From assembly GCF_010669125.1 (NCBI RefSeq), contig NZ_CP048630.1, positions 3,112,001 to 3,176,000 of the forward strand: a stretch of DNA of 64,000 nucleotides. Reading direction: 5' to 3'. Position 1 is the stretch's first letter. Every line of letters starts with the position of its first letter. Positions 55,207-64,000 of this stretch are shown one piece after another. The DNA comes from Ancylobacter pratisalsi. GTDB lineage: Bacteria > Pseudomonadota > Alphaproteobacteria > Rhizobiales > Xanthobacteraceae. The position numbers and the translations under genes are program-made. The notes under the pieces were generated by a model that was given only the letters and a program-made list of their open reading frames with translations, did no database searches and was not told the DNA's origin.

Positions 55207-56127
55207 ATGACGCCGCCGCCGTGGACACCGATGAATCCTGTCCTGCTGCCCGATGCCCAGTGGTTCGACCTTGAACCCGAGACCCGCGCGCCGATGGCGG
55301 ACGGGGCGCCCTACCGCATTTTCGTCGCGCTTCCACGCACGCCCGCGCCGGCCGGCGGGTTTCCTGTCGTCTACATGCTCGATGCCAATGCCGGGTTCGC
55401 CAGTCTTGTCGAGGTCATGCGGCGTGGCGCGGTGCGCCCGCAGGCGACCGGCATCGAGGAGGCGGTCATCGTCGGCATCGGCTACCCGGACGGGGATGAC
55501 CATCGCGCACGGCGCAGCTTCGACTACACGGCGGGACCGAGTCGTGAGGCGCCGGGCCATGGTGCGCCGGGGCCAGACGGCGCGCAGGGCGGGGCCCAGG
55601 AGCGCCGCTTTGGCGGGCGCGATGGTTTTCTCGGCTTCATCGAGAACACGCTGAAACCTCGGATTGCCACGCTGGCGGCCATCGATACGGCGCGGCAGAC
55701 GCTGTTCGGGCATTCTCTTGCCGGGTGGTTCACCCTCGATGTGATGACCCGCGACACCGACGCCTTCGCCACCTATGTCGCCGTCAGCCCTTCGATCTGG
55801 TGGGATGAGGCGCGACTTATCGAGGGGCTGGGCGCCTTGACCGGCCGGCCGGTGCGGCTGGCGCTGATGGTGGGGGAGTGGGAGCAGGCGCTCGCGCCAT
55901 GGCAGGAGAGCCACCCGGAAGCGGGCGAGATGTCTCAGCGCCGCGCGCGCAGGGCCATGGTGGACCGGAGCCGTGATTTTGCCGCCCGCTTCGTGCAGAC
56001 GGTCGTCACCAATGGCGACGGCGTGCCGGGCGAGGTGCGGTTCGAGCTGCTCGCCGGCGAGGACCACGCCTCCGTGCTCGCCCCGGCGATGGCGCGGGCG
56101 CTTCGCTTCGCCCTCGCCAGGGGCTGA
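55207..56127 (+). CDS. Siderophore esterase, IroE/BesA-like alpha/beta hydrolase
   Basis: A 306-residue hydrolase of the esterase-D-like group that includes Fes, IroE and BesA. The nucleophile Ser is in LFGHSLAGWFTL, with the Asp/His completing the triad probably in the last 50 residues (LLAGEDHASVLAPA). FPVVYMLDANAGFASLVEVMR and VIVGIGYP are the typical early blocks. It should cut the serine-lactone bonds of the ferric siderophore or its precursor to release iron. The ATG with an AGAGGTGG ribosome site was chosen. It is divergent from the permease. Confidence 0.88.
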   Translation: MTPPPWTPMNPVLLPDAQWFDLEPETRAPMADGAPYRIFVALPRTPAPAGGFPVVYMLDANAGFASLVEVMRRGAVRPQATGIEEAVIVGIGYPDGDDHRARRSFDYTAGPSREAPGHGAPGPDGAQGGAQERRFGGRDGFLGFIENTLKPRIATLAAIDTARQTLFGHSLAGWFTLDVMTRDTDAFATYVAVSPSIWWDEARLIEGLGALTGRPVRLALMVGEWEQALAPWQESHPEAGEMSQRRARRAMVDRSRDFAARFVQTVVTNGDGVPGEVRFELLAGEDHASVLAPAMARALRFALARG

Positions 56128-56246
56128 AGAGCCTGCCCTTGCGAAAGCTGCTTCAGACGTGACTTGCGTCAGGCGACAGGGCCGCTAGTGGTAACCGCGA
56201 ACATCAACGACGTTTCTTCCCAGCGACGCCCCAACGGACACGACGC

Positions 56247-56771
56247 ATGACCGACACCGCATCCGACCGCCCCGCCGCTTCGCCCAATCTGCGTTTCGTC
56301 CAGATGTCGTCGGCGCTCACCGTCGCGGTAGTCGGTGCGGCAACGCTTGGTGGTGCGTGGTATTTCCAGCTCGTCGTCGGGCTGGCGCCGTGCCCGCTGT
56401 GCCTCGAACAGCGCGTTCCCTATTATGCCGGTGTGCCCTTCGCGCTGCTGGCGCTGCTGTGCGCGGCGGTGGGAAATGCCAAGCTGACGCGTGTGCTGCT
56501 GGCGGTAACGGGCGCGCTGATGGCCACGGCCGCCGCGCTGGCCGTCTACCATGCCGGCGTTGAATGGGGGTTCTGGACCGGGCCCACGGCCTGTTCGGGC
56601 TCGGGGCCGGCGCTCTCTTCCGGCAATCTGCTGCAGAGCCTCCAGCAGGCGCGGGTGGTGCGCTGCGACGAGGCGCCGTGGCGCCTCATCGGCATCTCGC
56701 TCGCCGGCTGGAACGCGCTGATCGCCACCGCGCTGACCTTCGTCGCATTTCGCGGCGTGGCGGCGCGCTGA
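56247..56771 (+). CDS. dsbB: Disulfide bond formation protein B
   Basis: A 174-residue, four-helix protein that reoxidises DsbA using quinone. The first redox pair is in LAPCPLCLEQRVPYY; the second pair, in the second periplasmic loop, is Cys in TACSGSG and RCDEAPW. Slightly longer second loop than in E. coli. The gene is alone between the siderophore esterase and a convergent HNH gene. Confidence 0.93.
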   Translation: MTDTASDRPAASPNLRFVQMSSALTVAVVGAATLGGAWYFQLVVGLAPCPLCLEQRVPYYAGVPFALLALLCAAVGNAKLTRVLLAVTGALMATAAALAVYHAGVEWGFWTGPTACSGSGPALSSGNLLQSLQQARVVRCDEAPWRLIGISLAGWNALIATALTFVAFRGVAAR

Positions 56772-56774
56772 GCG

Positions 56775-57335
56775 CTACGGGTCGAGTTCGGTATCCCAAT
56801 AAAGATAGTCGACCCAGCTGTCGTGCAGGTAGTTGGGTGGGAAATGCCGCCCATTCTGGTGCAGGTCGAACACCGTGGGCTGGAACGGGCGCTGCCGGGG
56901 AACCATGCGCGCCGCTTCCGGCATCATGCTCCCTTTGCGCAGATTGCAGGGCGAGCAGGCCGCGACCACGTTCTCCCACGTGGTCTGACCGCCGCGCGAG
57001 CGCGGGATGACGTGATCGAACGTCAGGTCCTCGCGCGACTCGCAGTACTGGCAGGTGAAGCGGTCGCGCAGGAATACGTTGAAGCGGGTGAAGGCGGGCT
57101 GCCGCGAAGGGCGGATGAACGTCTTCAGCGACACCACGCTCGGCAGGCGCATCTGGAATGTCGCGCTGGAAACCTGCCGTTCGTAATATTCGACGATGTT
57201 CACGCGATCGAGGAACACCGCCTTGATCGCGTCCTGCCACGACCAGACAGACAGAGGGTAGTAGCTCAACGGCCTGTAATCGGCGTTGAGCACGAGGGCA
57301 GGCCAGGCACCCGGAGACAATGTCGCCGTCAACAC
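56775..57335 (-). CDS. HNH endonuclease family protein
   Basis: A 186-residue protein with an HNH domain: the zinc cysteines in CQYCESRE and CSPCNLRKG, the catalytic core DHVIPRSRGGQTTWENVV. The N-terminal region ALVLNADYRPLSYYPLSVWSWQDAIKAVFLDRVNIVEYY is the conserved form of a housekeeping HNH protein found through the Rhizobiales. The biological target is unknown; it is not associated with phage or restriction genes here. Confidence 0.9.
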   Translation of the reverse strand: MLTATLSPGAWPALVLNADYRPLSYYPLSVWSWQDAIKAVFLDRVNIVEYYERQVSSATFQMRLPSVVSLKTFIRPSRQPAFTRFNVFLRDRFTCQYCESREDLTFDHVIPRSRGGQTTWENVVAACSPCNLRKGSMMPEAARMVPRQRPFQPTVFDLHQNGRHFPPNYLHDSWVDYLYWDTELDP

Positions 57336-57458
57336 TCGCTCCCTGATTGGAGCGCCGGCCCGACGACGAGCGCCGCGCGACGCACGGCGATACTCTATAG
57401 GTAGCGTGTCAGTCTTGTGAAGCGCTCGTATGTGCGCCCGGGCCGCGGATCACCCTAA

Positions 57459-58124
57459 TCAGGGCGTACCGAGGATCTCACCCAGGAAATTGCCGGCGAG
57501 CAGCAGCCCGGTCTGGTCGATTCCGTGCCCGAGCCCGTTCGAAAGGTGTCCGCGCACCGCTATGCCCCGCGCCTCCAGGCTCTCCATCGCCTGCGGCAGG
57601 GCCTGCGGGGGAATCACTTCGTCGCGGTCGCCGTGAATGAGCAGCACCGGGGGACGGCTGGTGATCGCGGCATCGAAGGTCTCGATCTCGCGCTCGCCGG
57701 GCACGATGTGCATTCCGGAAAAGCCGACGATGCCGGCCGGGGCCTGGGCGCGGCGCAACCCGGTATGCAGCGCCATCATCGTGCCTTGGCTGAAGCCGAC
57801 CAGCGCCAACCGCGAATCGGAAAGGCCGAGCCGGGTGAGTTCGGCATCGAGAAAACTGTCGAGGGCGGCATGGGCCGCCTGCACACCGGTCCAGCGTTCG
57901 CGATCGTCGCGCTCGACATAGCCGAACCACTGCCGGCCGACCGGGGTGAGGGCGCACGGCTCGGGGGCATGCGGCGACACGAAAGCGGCGCCGGGCAGGA
58001 ATGGCGCCCAGAGCTGGCCGAGATCGATGAGGTCGCGCCCGTCTGCGCCATAGCCGTGCAGCAGCACGACAAGTGCGTCGGCGGGGCCGCCGGAGGCGGG
58101 TGCAAGGCGGGGACCGTCAAGCAT
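57459..58124 (-). CDS. Alpha/beta hydrolase, phospholipase/carboxylesterase type
   Basis: A 221-residue esterase of the YpfH/carboxylesterase 1 group. The nucleophile Ser is in LVGFSQGTMMAL, the Asp in HGDRDEVIPPQALP, the His in SNGLGHGID, and VLLHGYGADGRDLIDL supplies the oxyanion hole. It hydrolyses short-chain esters or acyl groups on small molecules or proteins. The start overlaps the stop of the M23 peptidase gene by one base, so both are one transcript. Confidence 0.9.
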   Translation of the reverse strand: MLDGPRLAPASGGPADALVVLLHGYGADGRDLIDLGQLWAPFLPGAAFVSPHAPEPCALTPVGRQWFGYVERDDRERWTGVQAAHAALDSFLDAELTRLGLSDSRLALVGFSQGTMMALHTGLRRAQAPAGIVGFSGMHIVPGEREIETFDAAITSRPPVLLIHGDRDEVIPPQALPQAMESLEARGIAVRGHLSNGLGHGIDQTGLLLAGNFLGEILGTP

Positions 58125-60097
58125 CAGTTGGCATCGTCGCCGCGCCCGCCGGCGCCGGAGGCGACCTTCGACATCGCGTTGTGATTGAGAAGGCTATCGA
58201 TGCGCTCACGCTCTTTCGCGAAGTCCGCGAAGATCTTGCCGTCGAGAGCCCGCCCGCGCGGGAGGCGAATGCGCATCGGATCCACAAAGCGGCCATTGAC
58301 CAGCACTTCGTAGTGCAGATGCGCGCCGGTGGAGAGGCCGCTCGATCCGATGTAGCCGATGACCTGACCCTGCCGCACGCGCACGCCCGGACGGATGCCC
58401 TTGGCGAAGCCGGACTGGTGCGAATAGGTGGTCACATAGCCATTGGCATGCTGGATTTCGGTGTGGCGGCCATAGCCCGAGCTCCAGCCGGCCTTGGTGA
58501 TGACGCCGTTGCCGGCGGCATAGATCGGGGTGCCGACGCGATCGGCCCAGTCGACGCCCGAATGCAGCCGGCTGTAGCCCAGGATCGGATGGCGCCGCAT
58601 GCCGAAGCCCGAGCGCAGCACGCCGCCCGAAAGCGGCTTGCGGACCAGGAACTTCTTCGCGCTCTTGCCGCTCTCGTCATAGAAATCGATGAGGCTGTCA
58701 TCGGGGGTCTGGTAGCGATAGTAGCGCCGCTCCTCGCCGCCGACGGTCAGGCCGGCATAGATGACGCCATTGGCGCCGCCGCTCTCGTCGGGTTCATACA
58801 GAACCTCGAAGGAATCGCCGGGCCGGACGCGGCGCTGGAAGTCGACGTCAAACGAATAGACGCGCACCAGGCTCTCGATCACCGGACGCGGCACCTCGTG
58901 GCGCAGGGCGGTTTCCCAGATGCTGTCATAAAGCGTGATGCCGCCCCGGCCGGTGCCGTCGTCATCGGTATCGTCGGGGCTGATATCGGCGAACTGGACA
59001 TCGGTGGGTTCCTCCACGGCGAGGAACTTGTCCCTGTCGGAAAGCGCCACCGTGCCCTTGTGCCCGCTCTCCGCGAAGACGGCGACGCGCACCGCCACGT
59101 TGGTCTCGCCGCGTTTCTCCATCAGAATCTTGAGACGAAGACCTTCGTCGAGCTGGCCGCGCAACGCGCGGTCATCGAACGCATCGGCGGCAGCGCGGGC
59201 GGATACCTCCGGTACGCCGAGACCGACGAGAACCGACACGACGGTGTCGCCCTTCTTGGCGACCACCGTGCGCTCGTCCCAATTATTGCCGCCGGTGGCA
59301 TCGTCGGCGGACTTGTCGATGGTGCTCACATTGTCGGGCCTGGCCGCGAGATTGAGCGGGTCGATGGCCCCGGCCGGTGCGAAGGCGAGCGCCCGGCCGA
59401 AGCCGCCGGCGGTGAGCGGGGCGTTGTCCGCCGTGGGAAGGCTGAACTCGGCGGTCTCGCGTACTTTCATCAGCACGTCTTCCATCGGAAGCTCGGCCGC
59501 AAATTTCGTGCTGGGCGGAAGATTGGTGATGTCGCGCATCACCAGGGTCAGGTCGCCGGTGGGCTCGGCCTGTGGCGCCTCGCCATCATCATTCGAGGAT
59601 TCGGCGATGAGCTTTGCGGGGTTGAAGCGCGGCACGTCGGAGGAGGCCGAGGTGACGGATTGCGCGAGGTTGGATTCCACCTTGGTGACGGCGCGGACCT
59701 TAATGACCTCGCGATCGCCGTCTTTCGTGGCGGTGGATAGGCGCAGCGTCTGCTTGGCGCTGAAGCTCTCGGAGAGCAGCGACATGCGGTCGCCCTTGCG
59801 TGCGACATTCGACGGGCGCTCGCCCGCCGCCAGCGCCCCACGCAGCGCCGAGCGTACGGTCTCCGGATTCTGCGCGAATCGGTACTCTCCATCGAGCGCG
59901 GCATAGACCGCCCCGCCCATCAGCGCGGCACCGCAGATGCCTGTGAGCAGGGTGGCCATCAGCCAGCGGATCGAGATGCGACGGCGGTTGATTGGCTCTT
60001 CCGCATCGCCGTCGACGCCGAGCGGTGGCTCGTCGCCGAGATCGAAAGCCGCCAGGCGGCCCCGCCTGACGTTGCCTGATCCGCGCCTGCTCTCCAA
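58124..60097 (-). CDS. M23-family (LytM-type) peptidoglycan metallopeptidase
   Basis: A 657-residue envelope protein. After about 40 residues, a membrane anchor (WLMATLLTGICGAALMGGAVYAAL) leads to a large periplasmic part with a LysM-like/OapA-type region (WDERTVVAKKGDTVVSVLVGLGV) and a C-terminal LytM domain. Zinc ligands are in HPILGYSRLHSGVDWADRVGTP and HLHYEVLVNGRFVDP. It should cut peptide cross-links in murein or activate other enzymes. The likely start is TTG at 60097 because a GGGGGAAGGG ribosome site lies just before; the frame is open to 60214. Confidence 0.9.
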   Translation of the reverse strand: MESRRGSGNVRRGRLAAFDLGDEPPLGVDGDAEEPINRRRISIRWLMATLLTGICGAALMGGAVYAALDGEYRFAQNPETVRSALRGALAAGERPSNVARKGDRMSLLSESFSAKQTLRLSTATKDGDREVIKVRAVTKVESNLAQSVTSASSDVPRFNPAKLIAESSNDDGEAPQAEPTGDLTLVMRDITNLPPSTKFAAELPMEDVLMKVRETAEFSLPTADNAPLTAGGFGRALAFAPAGAIDPLNLAARPDNVSTIDKSADDATGGNNWDERTVVAKKGDTVVSVLVGLGVPEVSARAAADAFDDRALRGQLDEGLRLKILMEKRGETNVAVRVAVFAESGHKGTVALSDRDKFLAVEEPTDVQFADISPDDTDDDGTGRGGITLYDSIWETALRHEVPRPVIESLVRVYSFDVDFQRRVRPGDSFEVLYEPDESGGANGVIYAGLTVGGEERRYYRYQTPDDSLIDFYDESGKSAKKFLVRKPLSGGVLRSGFGMRRHPILGYSRLHSGVDWADRVGTPIYAAGNGVITKAGWSSGYGRHTEIQHANGYVTTYSHQSGFAKGIRPGVRVRQGQVIGYIGSSGLSTGAHLHYEVLVNGRFVDPMRIRLPRGRALDGKIFADFAKERERIDSLLNHNAMSKVASGAGGRGDDAN

Positions 60098-60367
60098 CAG
60101 CCCTTCCCCCTTGGCGTTCCTTGCCTTGGCCGCGTTCCTGCGGCCGGACGCCTTATACGCCAACGGGCATCCGCCTCGGCGAACGCCCTGATTCGATGGT
60201 GCGACGCTACCCAAGGCCGCTTGCGGCCGGGACGATGGCTTGTGCGCCCGTCACCGTCAACCCGAACGCGCGCGGGCGTCGACTCAAGCCCTCGCGCGCA
60301 ATGCGTGGCGATATAGAACGGTGTCTCGCGGCAAAAGCATGGCCGTTCCCCGATCAGGGGGAAGAGT

Positions 60368-61675
60368 TCACCACGCGTCGGCAGATTTCTGCCGCATCGG
60401 CGAGGGCGTCGGCCGGGGCGCCCGTGCCAGATCCGCCGTGCCCTGCGGCGAGGAAAAGCCGGACTGCAGCGGCATCGGGGCGCCGCTGGCGATCGGTTGA
60501 TACGCGCTGGCACCCGGAGCCACCGCCGAAGCGGTGACATGGCCGGGTTGCACCACGGCGCCGCCACTGGGAGCGATGCCCTGCCAGGCCGTGGCGAAGG
60601 AATCCGGGTTGCTGAGTATGGGCGCACCCCCCGCGTGTGCCGGCATCCGCGCCGGGGCCGGAGCGGTCAGCGGCGCCGTGGTGGTGATCATCGGGGCGGC
60701 GAGCGCGGGGGCTGTCGTTGCGACCATGGGCGCGTCGGCGGTCGGCGGGGCGATGATCGGATCGCTGAAACGCTTGAAGAAGGTCCATATCTCCTGCGGC
60801 GCATCAAGGCCGGAGCGGCGCGGCCCGAGCACGACCGCCGCCAGCGCGTCCATTGCGTCGGTCGATTGTGAGGGTGGCTGGTGGCCGCCGGCGATCTCAT
60901 AGAAGGCGACGGCCGATCCGGCCGCACATTGATCCCAGCGCAGGACGCGGGCATGCGGCGCCTTTGTTTCCACCGGCGGCGCGCAGCCATTGAGGCGGGC
61001 GAACAGTTCGGCGCTCTCGGTCGCTGACATCAGCCGGGCACCCGGCGTCGGGCGGCCGAACATGGGGACGATGGGATCATACGTGCCGTTCATCATCAGA
61101 ATGGGCACCGGCCGCGATGGCTGGCAGGACGAGGCATAGCCGACCGGGACCGTCATCATCATCGTGGCGAAGGCGGCAAAGCGGTCCGCATAGCGGCAGG
61201 CCATGTAGGCGGTGAGAAAGCCGCCATTGGAGAAGCCCATAAGATAGGAGCGCGAGGTATCGGCCAGGCCTTCCCGCTCCAGCGTGTCCAGCACGTCGAG
61301 CACGAAGCGCCCGTCATCACGCTGGAAAAGAATCGGTATGAAGCCGGCGACCGAGCTGCGTCCATCGTTCCACAGCAGATTGATGCCCTTGGGATAGGCC
61401 ACCACGAAGCCCTCGCGATCGGCGATGGCGTCGAGATCGAGATAGCGTTGCATCACGCTGGCCGGCTGCAGCGCGCCGTGCAGCGCGATCACCAGCGGCT
61501 TCGGGCCTGGCGGGGCATCCTTGGGAACATGGAGGATGAATTCGCGCTGGCGACCGCCGGATGTGATGGTGCGCTCGCTGTCCTCGCCGCGCGACTGGGC
61601 GTGCGCTGCCGGGCAGAGGTTCCACAGGCCGAGCAACAATGCGCCAAGCAGGAGGCAGGGTTTCGCGAAATGCAT
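60368..61675 (-). CDS. Exported poly(3-hydroxybutyrate) depolymerase-like esterase
   Basis: A 435-residue LpqC/PhaZ-type alpha/beta hydrolase. The signal peptide LLGALLLGLWNLCPAAHA is followed by the catalytic domain: oxyanion loop LVIALHGALQPAS, nucleophile Ser in LMGFSNGGFLTAYMA, Asp in MNGTYDPIVP and His in AGGHQPP. The last 120 residues are Pro/Ala-rich, low in complexity and of unknown role. Related enzymes act on feruloyl esters or short polyesters, so the substrate is not certain. Confidence 0.85.
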   Translation of the reverse strand: MHFAKPCLLLGALLLGLWNLCPAAHAQSRGEDSERTITSGGRQREFILHVPKDAPPGPKPLVIALHGALQPASVMQRYLDLDAIADREGFVVAYPKGINLLWNDGRSSVAGFIPILFQRDDGRFVLDVLDTLEREGLADTSRSYLMGFSNGGFLTAYMACRYADRFAAFATMMMTVPVGYASSCQPSRPVPILMMNGTYDPIVPMFGRPTPGARLMSATESAELFARLNGCAPPVETKAPHARVLRWDQCAAGSAVAFYEIAGGHQPPSQSTDAMDALAAVVLGPRRSGLDAPQEIWTFFKRFSDPIIAPPTADAPMVATTAPALAAPMITTTAPLTAPAPARMPAHAGGAPILSNPDSFATAWQGIAPSGGAVVQPGHVTASAVAPGASAYQPIASGAPMPLQSGFSSPQGTADLARAPRPTPSPMRQKSADAW

Positions 61676-61983
61676 ACGCTACGCAACCTTGGAGCGGCGG
61701 GGTTGGCGTCAACCCCACAATGACAGCGCCTTTCGGTCAAATAAAAGGCGAATATGGTTAATGAAGCGTCAGCGCCGGTAAAGTCAGTGCTTCGGCGAAA
61801 AGCGCCATCTTGGCGAAAAGGGGTACGAACCGGACAGGGCATCGGCTAGTGTGCGCCCGCTGCGGTGCAACCGCGCTGCGCTGCGCCGCGAGCAACGATA
61901 GAAATCGCCTTTGGAATGATTGCGAACTGCAATCGTTTCCGCTACGCACAAATGACATTCCTGAGTGATCTGGGGATACCGAT
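61676..61983. other. Divergent control region upstream of sdhC
   Basis: No gene is supported. The right half is AT-richer and includes a dyad at 61918-61934 described separately. It should hold the promoters of sdhC and the leftward esterase. Confidence 0.5.
61918..61934. promoter_or_regulatory. Dyad upstream of sdhC (possible iron-regulator site)
   Basis: GATTGC-N5-GCAATC, a perfect 6-5-6 dyad, further flanked by GGAA on the left and TTCC on the right. It lies 49 bases before the sdhC start. The ATTGC/GCAAT arms resemble alphaproteobacterial Fur/Mur sites. Fur control of succinate dehydrogenase is known in other bacteria. Confidence 0.45.
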
Positions 61984-62376
61984 ATGTCAGGAGCGGCCCA
62001 GCGGCCTCTTTCCCCGCACCTGCAGATTTACCGCCCGATGCTCACGATGATGATGTCCATCGTGCACCGCATCACCGGCGTCGCCCTCTATTTCGGCACG
62101 CTGCTTCTCGTGATCTGGCTGGTTGCGGCCGCGAGCTCGCCCGAGAGCTTCGCCTTCGTCAACGGACTTTACGGCAGTTGGCTCGGCATCCTTGTGATGG
62201 TTGGCTACAGCTGGGCGCTGATCCACCACGCGATCGGCGGCGTACGTCACTTCGTCTGGGACTTTGGCTACGGCTTCGGGCCGGAATCGCGCGAGTTGCT
62301 CGCCAAGGTCACCATCGGCGGTTCGATTGGCCTGACGGTGCTGCTCTGGATCGGCATCTGGCTGGTGAAGGGCTGA
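61984..62376 (+). CDS. sdhC: Succinate dehydrogenase cytochrome b556 subunit
   Basis: A 130-residue, three-helix membrane anchor of complex II. RPLSPHLQIYRPMLTMMMSIVHRITGVAL is the family start with the quinone-site Ser/Arg, and WALIHHAIGGVRHFVWDFG contains the heme ligand histidine. It is followed after three bases by sdhD. Confidence 0.95.
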   Translation: MSGAAQRPLSPHLQIYRPMLTMMMSIVHRITGVALYFGTLLLVIWLVAAASSPESFAFVNGLYGSWLGILVMVGYSWALIHHAIGGVRHFVWDFGYGFGPESRELLAKVTIGGSIGLTVLLWIGIWLVKG

Positions 62377-62379
62377 ACC

Positions 62380-62778
62380 ATGAGCGTCACTTCCGGTCCT
62401 TCCATGCGTACGCCGCGCCGCGCGGTGTCCGGCCTCGGCTCCGCCCGCTCGGGCACGGGGCATTTCTGGCGCCAGCGCGTGACCGCCGCGGCCAATCTTC
62501 TTCTCGTCCTGATCGCCGTGCCGGTCTTTGTCTGTGTCGCCGGGCAGGATCAGGAGACCGTTCGCGCCACGCTGGGGCACCCGCTCGTCGCCATCGCACT
62601 GCTTCTGCTGCTGCTGTCGACCGCGGTGCACATGCGCATCGGCATGCAGGTGGTTATCGAGGACTACGTTCACTCCGAGGGGCTCAAGATCCTCGCCCTC
62701 ATTGCCAATACCTTTTTCACGATAGCGGTTGGCTGCGCCGGAGCGTTCGCCATCCTCAAAATCAGCTTCGGAGGCTGA
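62380..62778 (+). CDS. sdhD: Succinate dehydrogenase membrane anchor subunit
   Basis: A 132-residue, three-helix anchor. The N-terminal block [36 protein letters not shown] and the [23 protein letters not shown] segment are the alphaproteobacterial SdhD pattern, with the heme and quinone residues in the latter. Together with SdhC it binds SdhA-SdhB to the inner membrane. Confidence 0.94.
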   Translation: MSVTSGPSMRTPRRAVSGLGSARSGTGHFWRQRVTAAANLLLVLIAVPVFVCVAGQDQETVRATLGHPLVAIALLLLLLSTAVHMRIGMQVVIEDYVHSEGLKILALIANTFFTIAVGCAGAFAILKISFGG

Positions 62779-62785
62779 GAGACCT

Positions 62786-64000
62786 ATGGCCGAGACCATC
62801 TCCGCCAATGGCGCTTCGAATGGTGCCGGATCTGGTGTGAACGGGGCCGCGTACCCGATTATTGACCACTCCTATGACGTCGTGGTGGTGGGCGCTGGCG
62901 GCGCCGGCCTTCGTGCCGTGGTCGGCTGCTCGGAAGCGGGCCTGCGCACGGCCTGTGTCACCAAGGTTTTTCCGACCCGCTCTCACACCGTCGCGGCGCA
63001 GGGCGGCATCGCCGCCTCGCTCGGCAACATGAGCAAGGATGACTGGCGCTTCCACATGTACGACACCGTCAAGGGGTCGGACTGGCTGGGCGACCAGGAC
63101 GCCATCGAGTATCTCGTGCGCCACGCGCCGGCCGCCGTTTACGAGCTGGAGCACTGGGGCGTGCCGTTCTCGCGCACCGAAGAGGGCAAGATCTATCAGC
63201 GCCCCTTCGGCGGCATGACCACGGATTATGGCAAGGGCACCGCGCAGCGCACCTGCGCCGCCGCCGACCGCACCGGCCACGCCATCCTGCACACGCTCTA
63301 CGGCGCCGCGCTGAAGCACTCGGCCGAGTTCTTCATCGAGTATTTCGCCCTCGATCTGATCATGGACGATGACGGGCGCTGTCGGGGCATCGTCGCTCTG
63401 AAGATGGATGATGGCACCATCCATCGCTTCCGGGCGCAGACGGTGATTCTCGCCACTGGTGGCTATGGCCGGGCCTATTTCTCCGCCACCTCGGCGCACA
63501 CCTGCACCGGGGACGGCAATGCCATGGTGCTGCGCGCCGGCCTGCCGCTGCAGGACATGGAGTTCGTGCAGTTCCACCCGACCGGCATCTACGGCTCGGG
63601 CTGCCTGATTACAGAGGGCGCGCGCGGCGAGGGCGGCTATCTCACCAATTCCGAGGGCGAGCGCTTCATGGAGCGCTACGCCCCCTCCGCCAAGGACCTC
63701 GCCTCGCGCGATGTCGTCTCCCGCTCCATGACCATGGAGATCCGCGAGGGACGGGGCGTGGGCAAGTCCAAGGACCACATCTATTTGCACCTCGACCATC
63801 TCGACCCGGCGATCCTTCACGAGCGGCTGCCGGGCATCTCCGAGAGCGCGCGGATCTTCGCCGGTGTCGACGTGACCAAGGAACCGATCCCGGTGCTGCC
63901 GACCGTGCATTACAACATGGGTGGCATCCCGACGAACTTCCACGGCGAGGTCGTCACCAAGAAGGGCGGCAATGCCGACCACGTGGTGCCGGGCCTGATG
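62786..64000 (+). CDS. sdhA: Succinate dehydrogenase flavoprotein subunit (3' end outside the window)
   Basis: The first 405 residues of SdhA, running off the right end without a stop; the full protein is about 600. The FAD site is [13 protein letters not shown], the covalent FAD histidine is in [15 protein letters not shown], and the active-site blocks [23 protein letters not shown] and [10 protein letters not shown] are present. A long Ser/Gly/Asn-rich start ([15 protein letters not shown]) precedes the FAD domain. It follows sdhD by seven bases. Confidence 0.95.
   Translation, partial: MAETISANGASNGAGSGVNGAAYPIIDHSYDVVVVGAGGAGLRAVVGCSEAGLRTACVTKVFPTRSHTVAAQGGIAASLGNMSKDDWRFHMYDTVKGSDWLGDQDAIEYLVRHAPAAVYELEHWGVPFSRTEEGKIYQRPFGGMTTDYGKGTAQRTCAAADRTGHAILHTLYGAALKHSAEFFIEYFALDLIMDDDGRCRGIVALKMDDGTIHRFRAQTVILATGGYGRAYFSATSAHTCTGDGNAMVLRAGLPLQDMEFVQFHPTGIYGSGCLITEGARGEGGYLTNSEGERFMERYAPSAKDLASRDVVSRSMTMEIREGRGVGKSKDHIYLHLDHLDPAILHERLPGISESARIFAGVDVTKEPIPVLPTVHYNMGGIPTNFHGEVVTKKGGNADHVVPGLM

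Noticed and set aside
56190..56215. A further SigF-type promoter upstream of dsbB (GTAACC followed by CGTT)
   Set aside because: The spacer is 14 bases, not 16, and the -10 differs from CGTA, so it does not match the two good sites.
58073..59740. A 555-residue rightward frame opposite the M23 peptidase gene
   Set aside because: It is an Ala/Gly/Arg-rich shadow; the leftward frame carries the LytM zinc motifs.

Overview
The window is high-GC DNA with dense coding on both strands, short intergenic gaps and many ATGA/GTGA stop-start overlaps. It most likely comes from an alphaproteobacterium of the order Hyphomicrobiales (Rhizobiales), perhaps Xanthobacteraceae; this placement is an inference from gene style and order. 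Supporting signs are the dapF-mtaB-ftsY-yciB order, sdhC-sdhD-sdhA, a cyoABCD quinol oxidase set ending in a SURF1 gene, and two exact plus one weaker promoter of the alphaproteobacterial general-stress (EcfG) type, GGAAC-N16-CGTT. No phage, transposase, CRISPR array or rRNA was seen. There is one tRNA, tRNA-Ala(CGC).

Layout. 0-2.3 kb: end of a TetR regulator, a DsbA-like thiol oxidoreductase and a maleate isomerase-like enzyme. 2.3-6.7 kb: a bufferin-type metal-responsive locus. Two small secreted cysteine peptides (DUF2282), a DUF692 (MNIO) peptide-modifying enzyme, its DUF2063 partner and a DoxX membrane protein run leftward. A SigF-type ECF sigma factor and its NrsF membrane anti-sigma run rightward. 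Both arms have the same promoter pattern, GTAAC(A/G)-N16-CGTA. 6.7-26 kb: housekeeping and metabolism, including succinate-semialdehyde dehydrogenase, BI-1, a YbbAP-like ABC transporter divergent from tesA, an aldo/keto reductase, yciB, ftsY, mtaB, dapF, rlmN, argG, a stress-type flavoprotein and a site-2 protease. 26-33 kb: small stress genes, typA with an attenuator-like leader, yggT/yggU, tRNA-Ala, a BrkB-family protein and an MFS carrier. 33-38.3 kb: cytochrome bo-type quinol oxidase (cyoABCD) with SURF1. 38.3-39.9 kb: a nickel/cobalt exporter and a CsoR/RcnR-family sensor with a doubled C6/G6 operator. 40.5-41.8 kb: ugd.

42.2-56.1 kb is a complete-looking catecholate siderophore island. 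It holds a binding protein, a YncE-like beta-propeller, isochorismate synthase, DHB-AMP ligase, isochorismatase, a separate aryl carrier protein, a C-A-PCP-TE NRPS and DHB dehydrogenase. On the other strand are an ABC ATPase and permease, and rightward again an IroE/BesA-like esterase. The adenylation-domain pocket reads as DVWHFSLVDK, the serine code of EntF, so the predicted product is enterobactin or a close (DHB-Ser)n relative. The receptor, exporter, phosphopantetheinyl transferase and MbtH genes are not in the window.

56.2-64 kb: dsbB, an HNH endonuclease, an esterase, an M23 peptidase, a PHB-depolymerase-like esterase and sdhC-sdhD-sdhA; sdhA runs off the right end. The most notable material is the bufferin/SigF-NrsF locus, the enterobactin-type island, and a set of uncatalogued cis elements: paired palindromes, attenuator-like hairpins and EcfG promoters.
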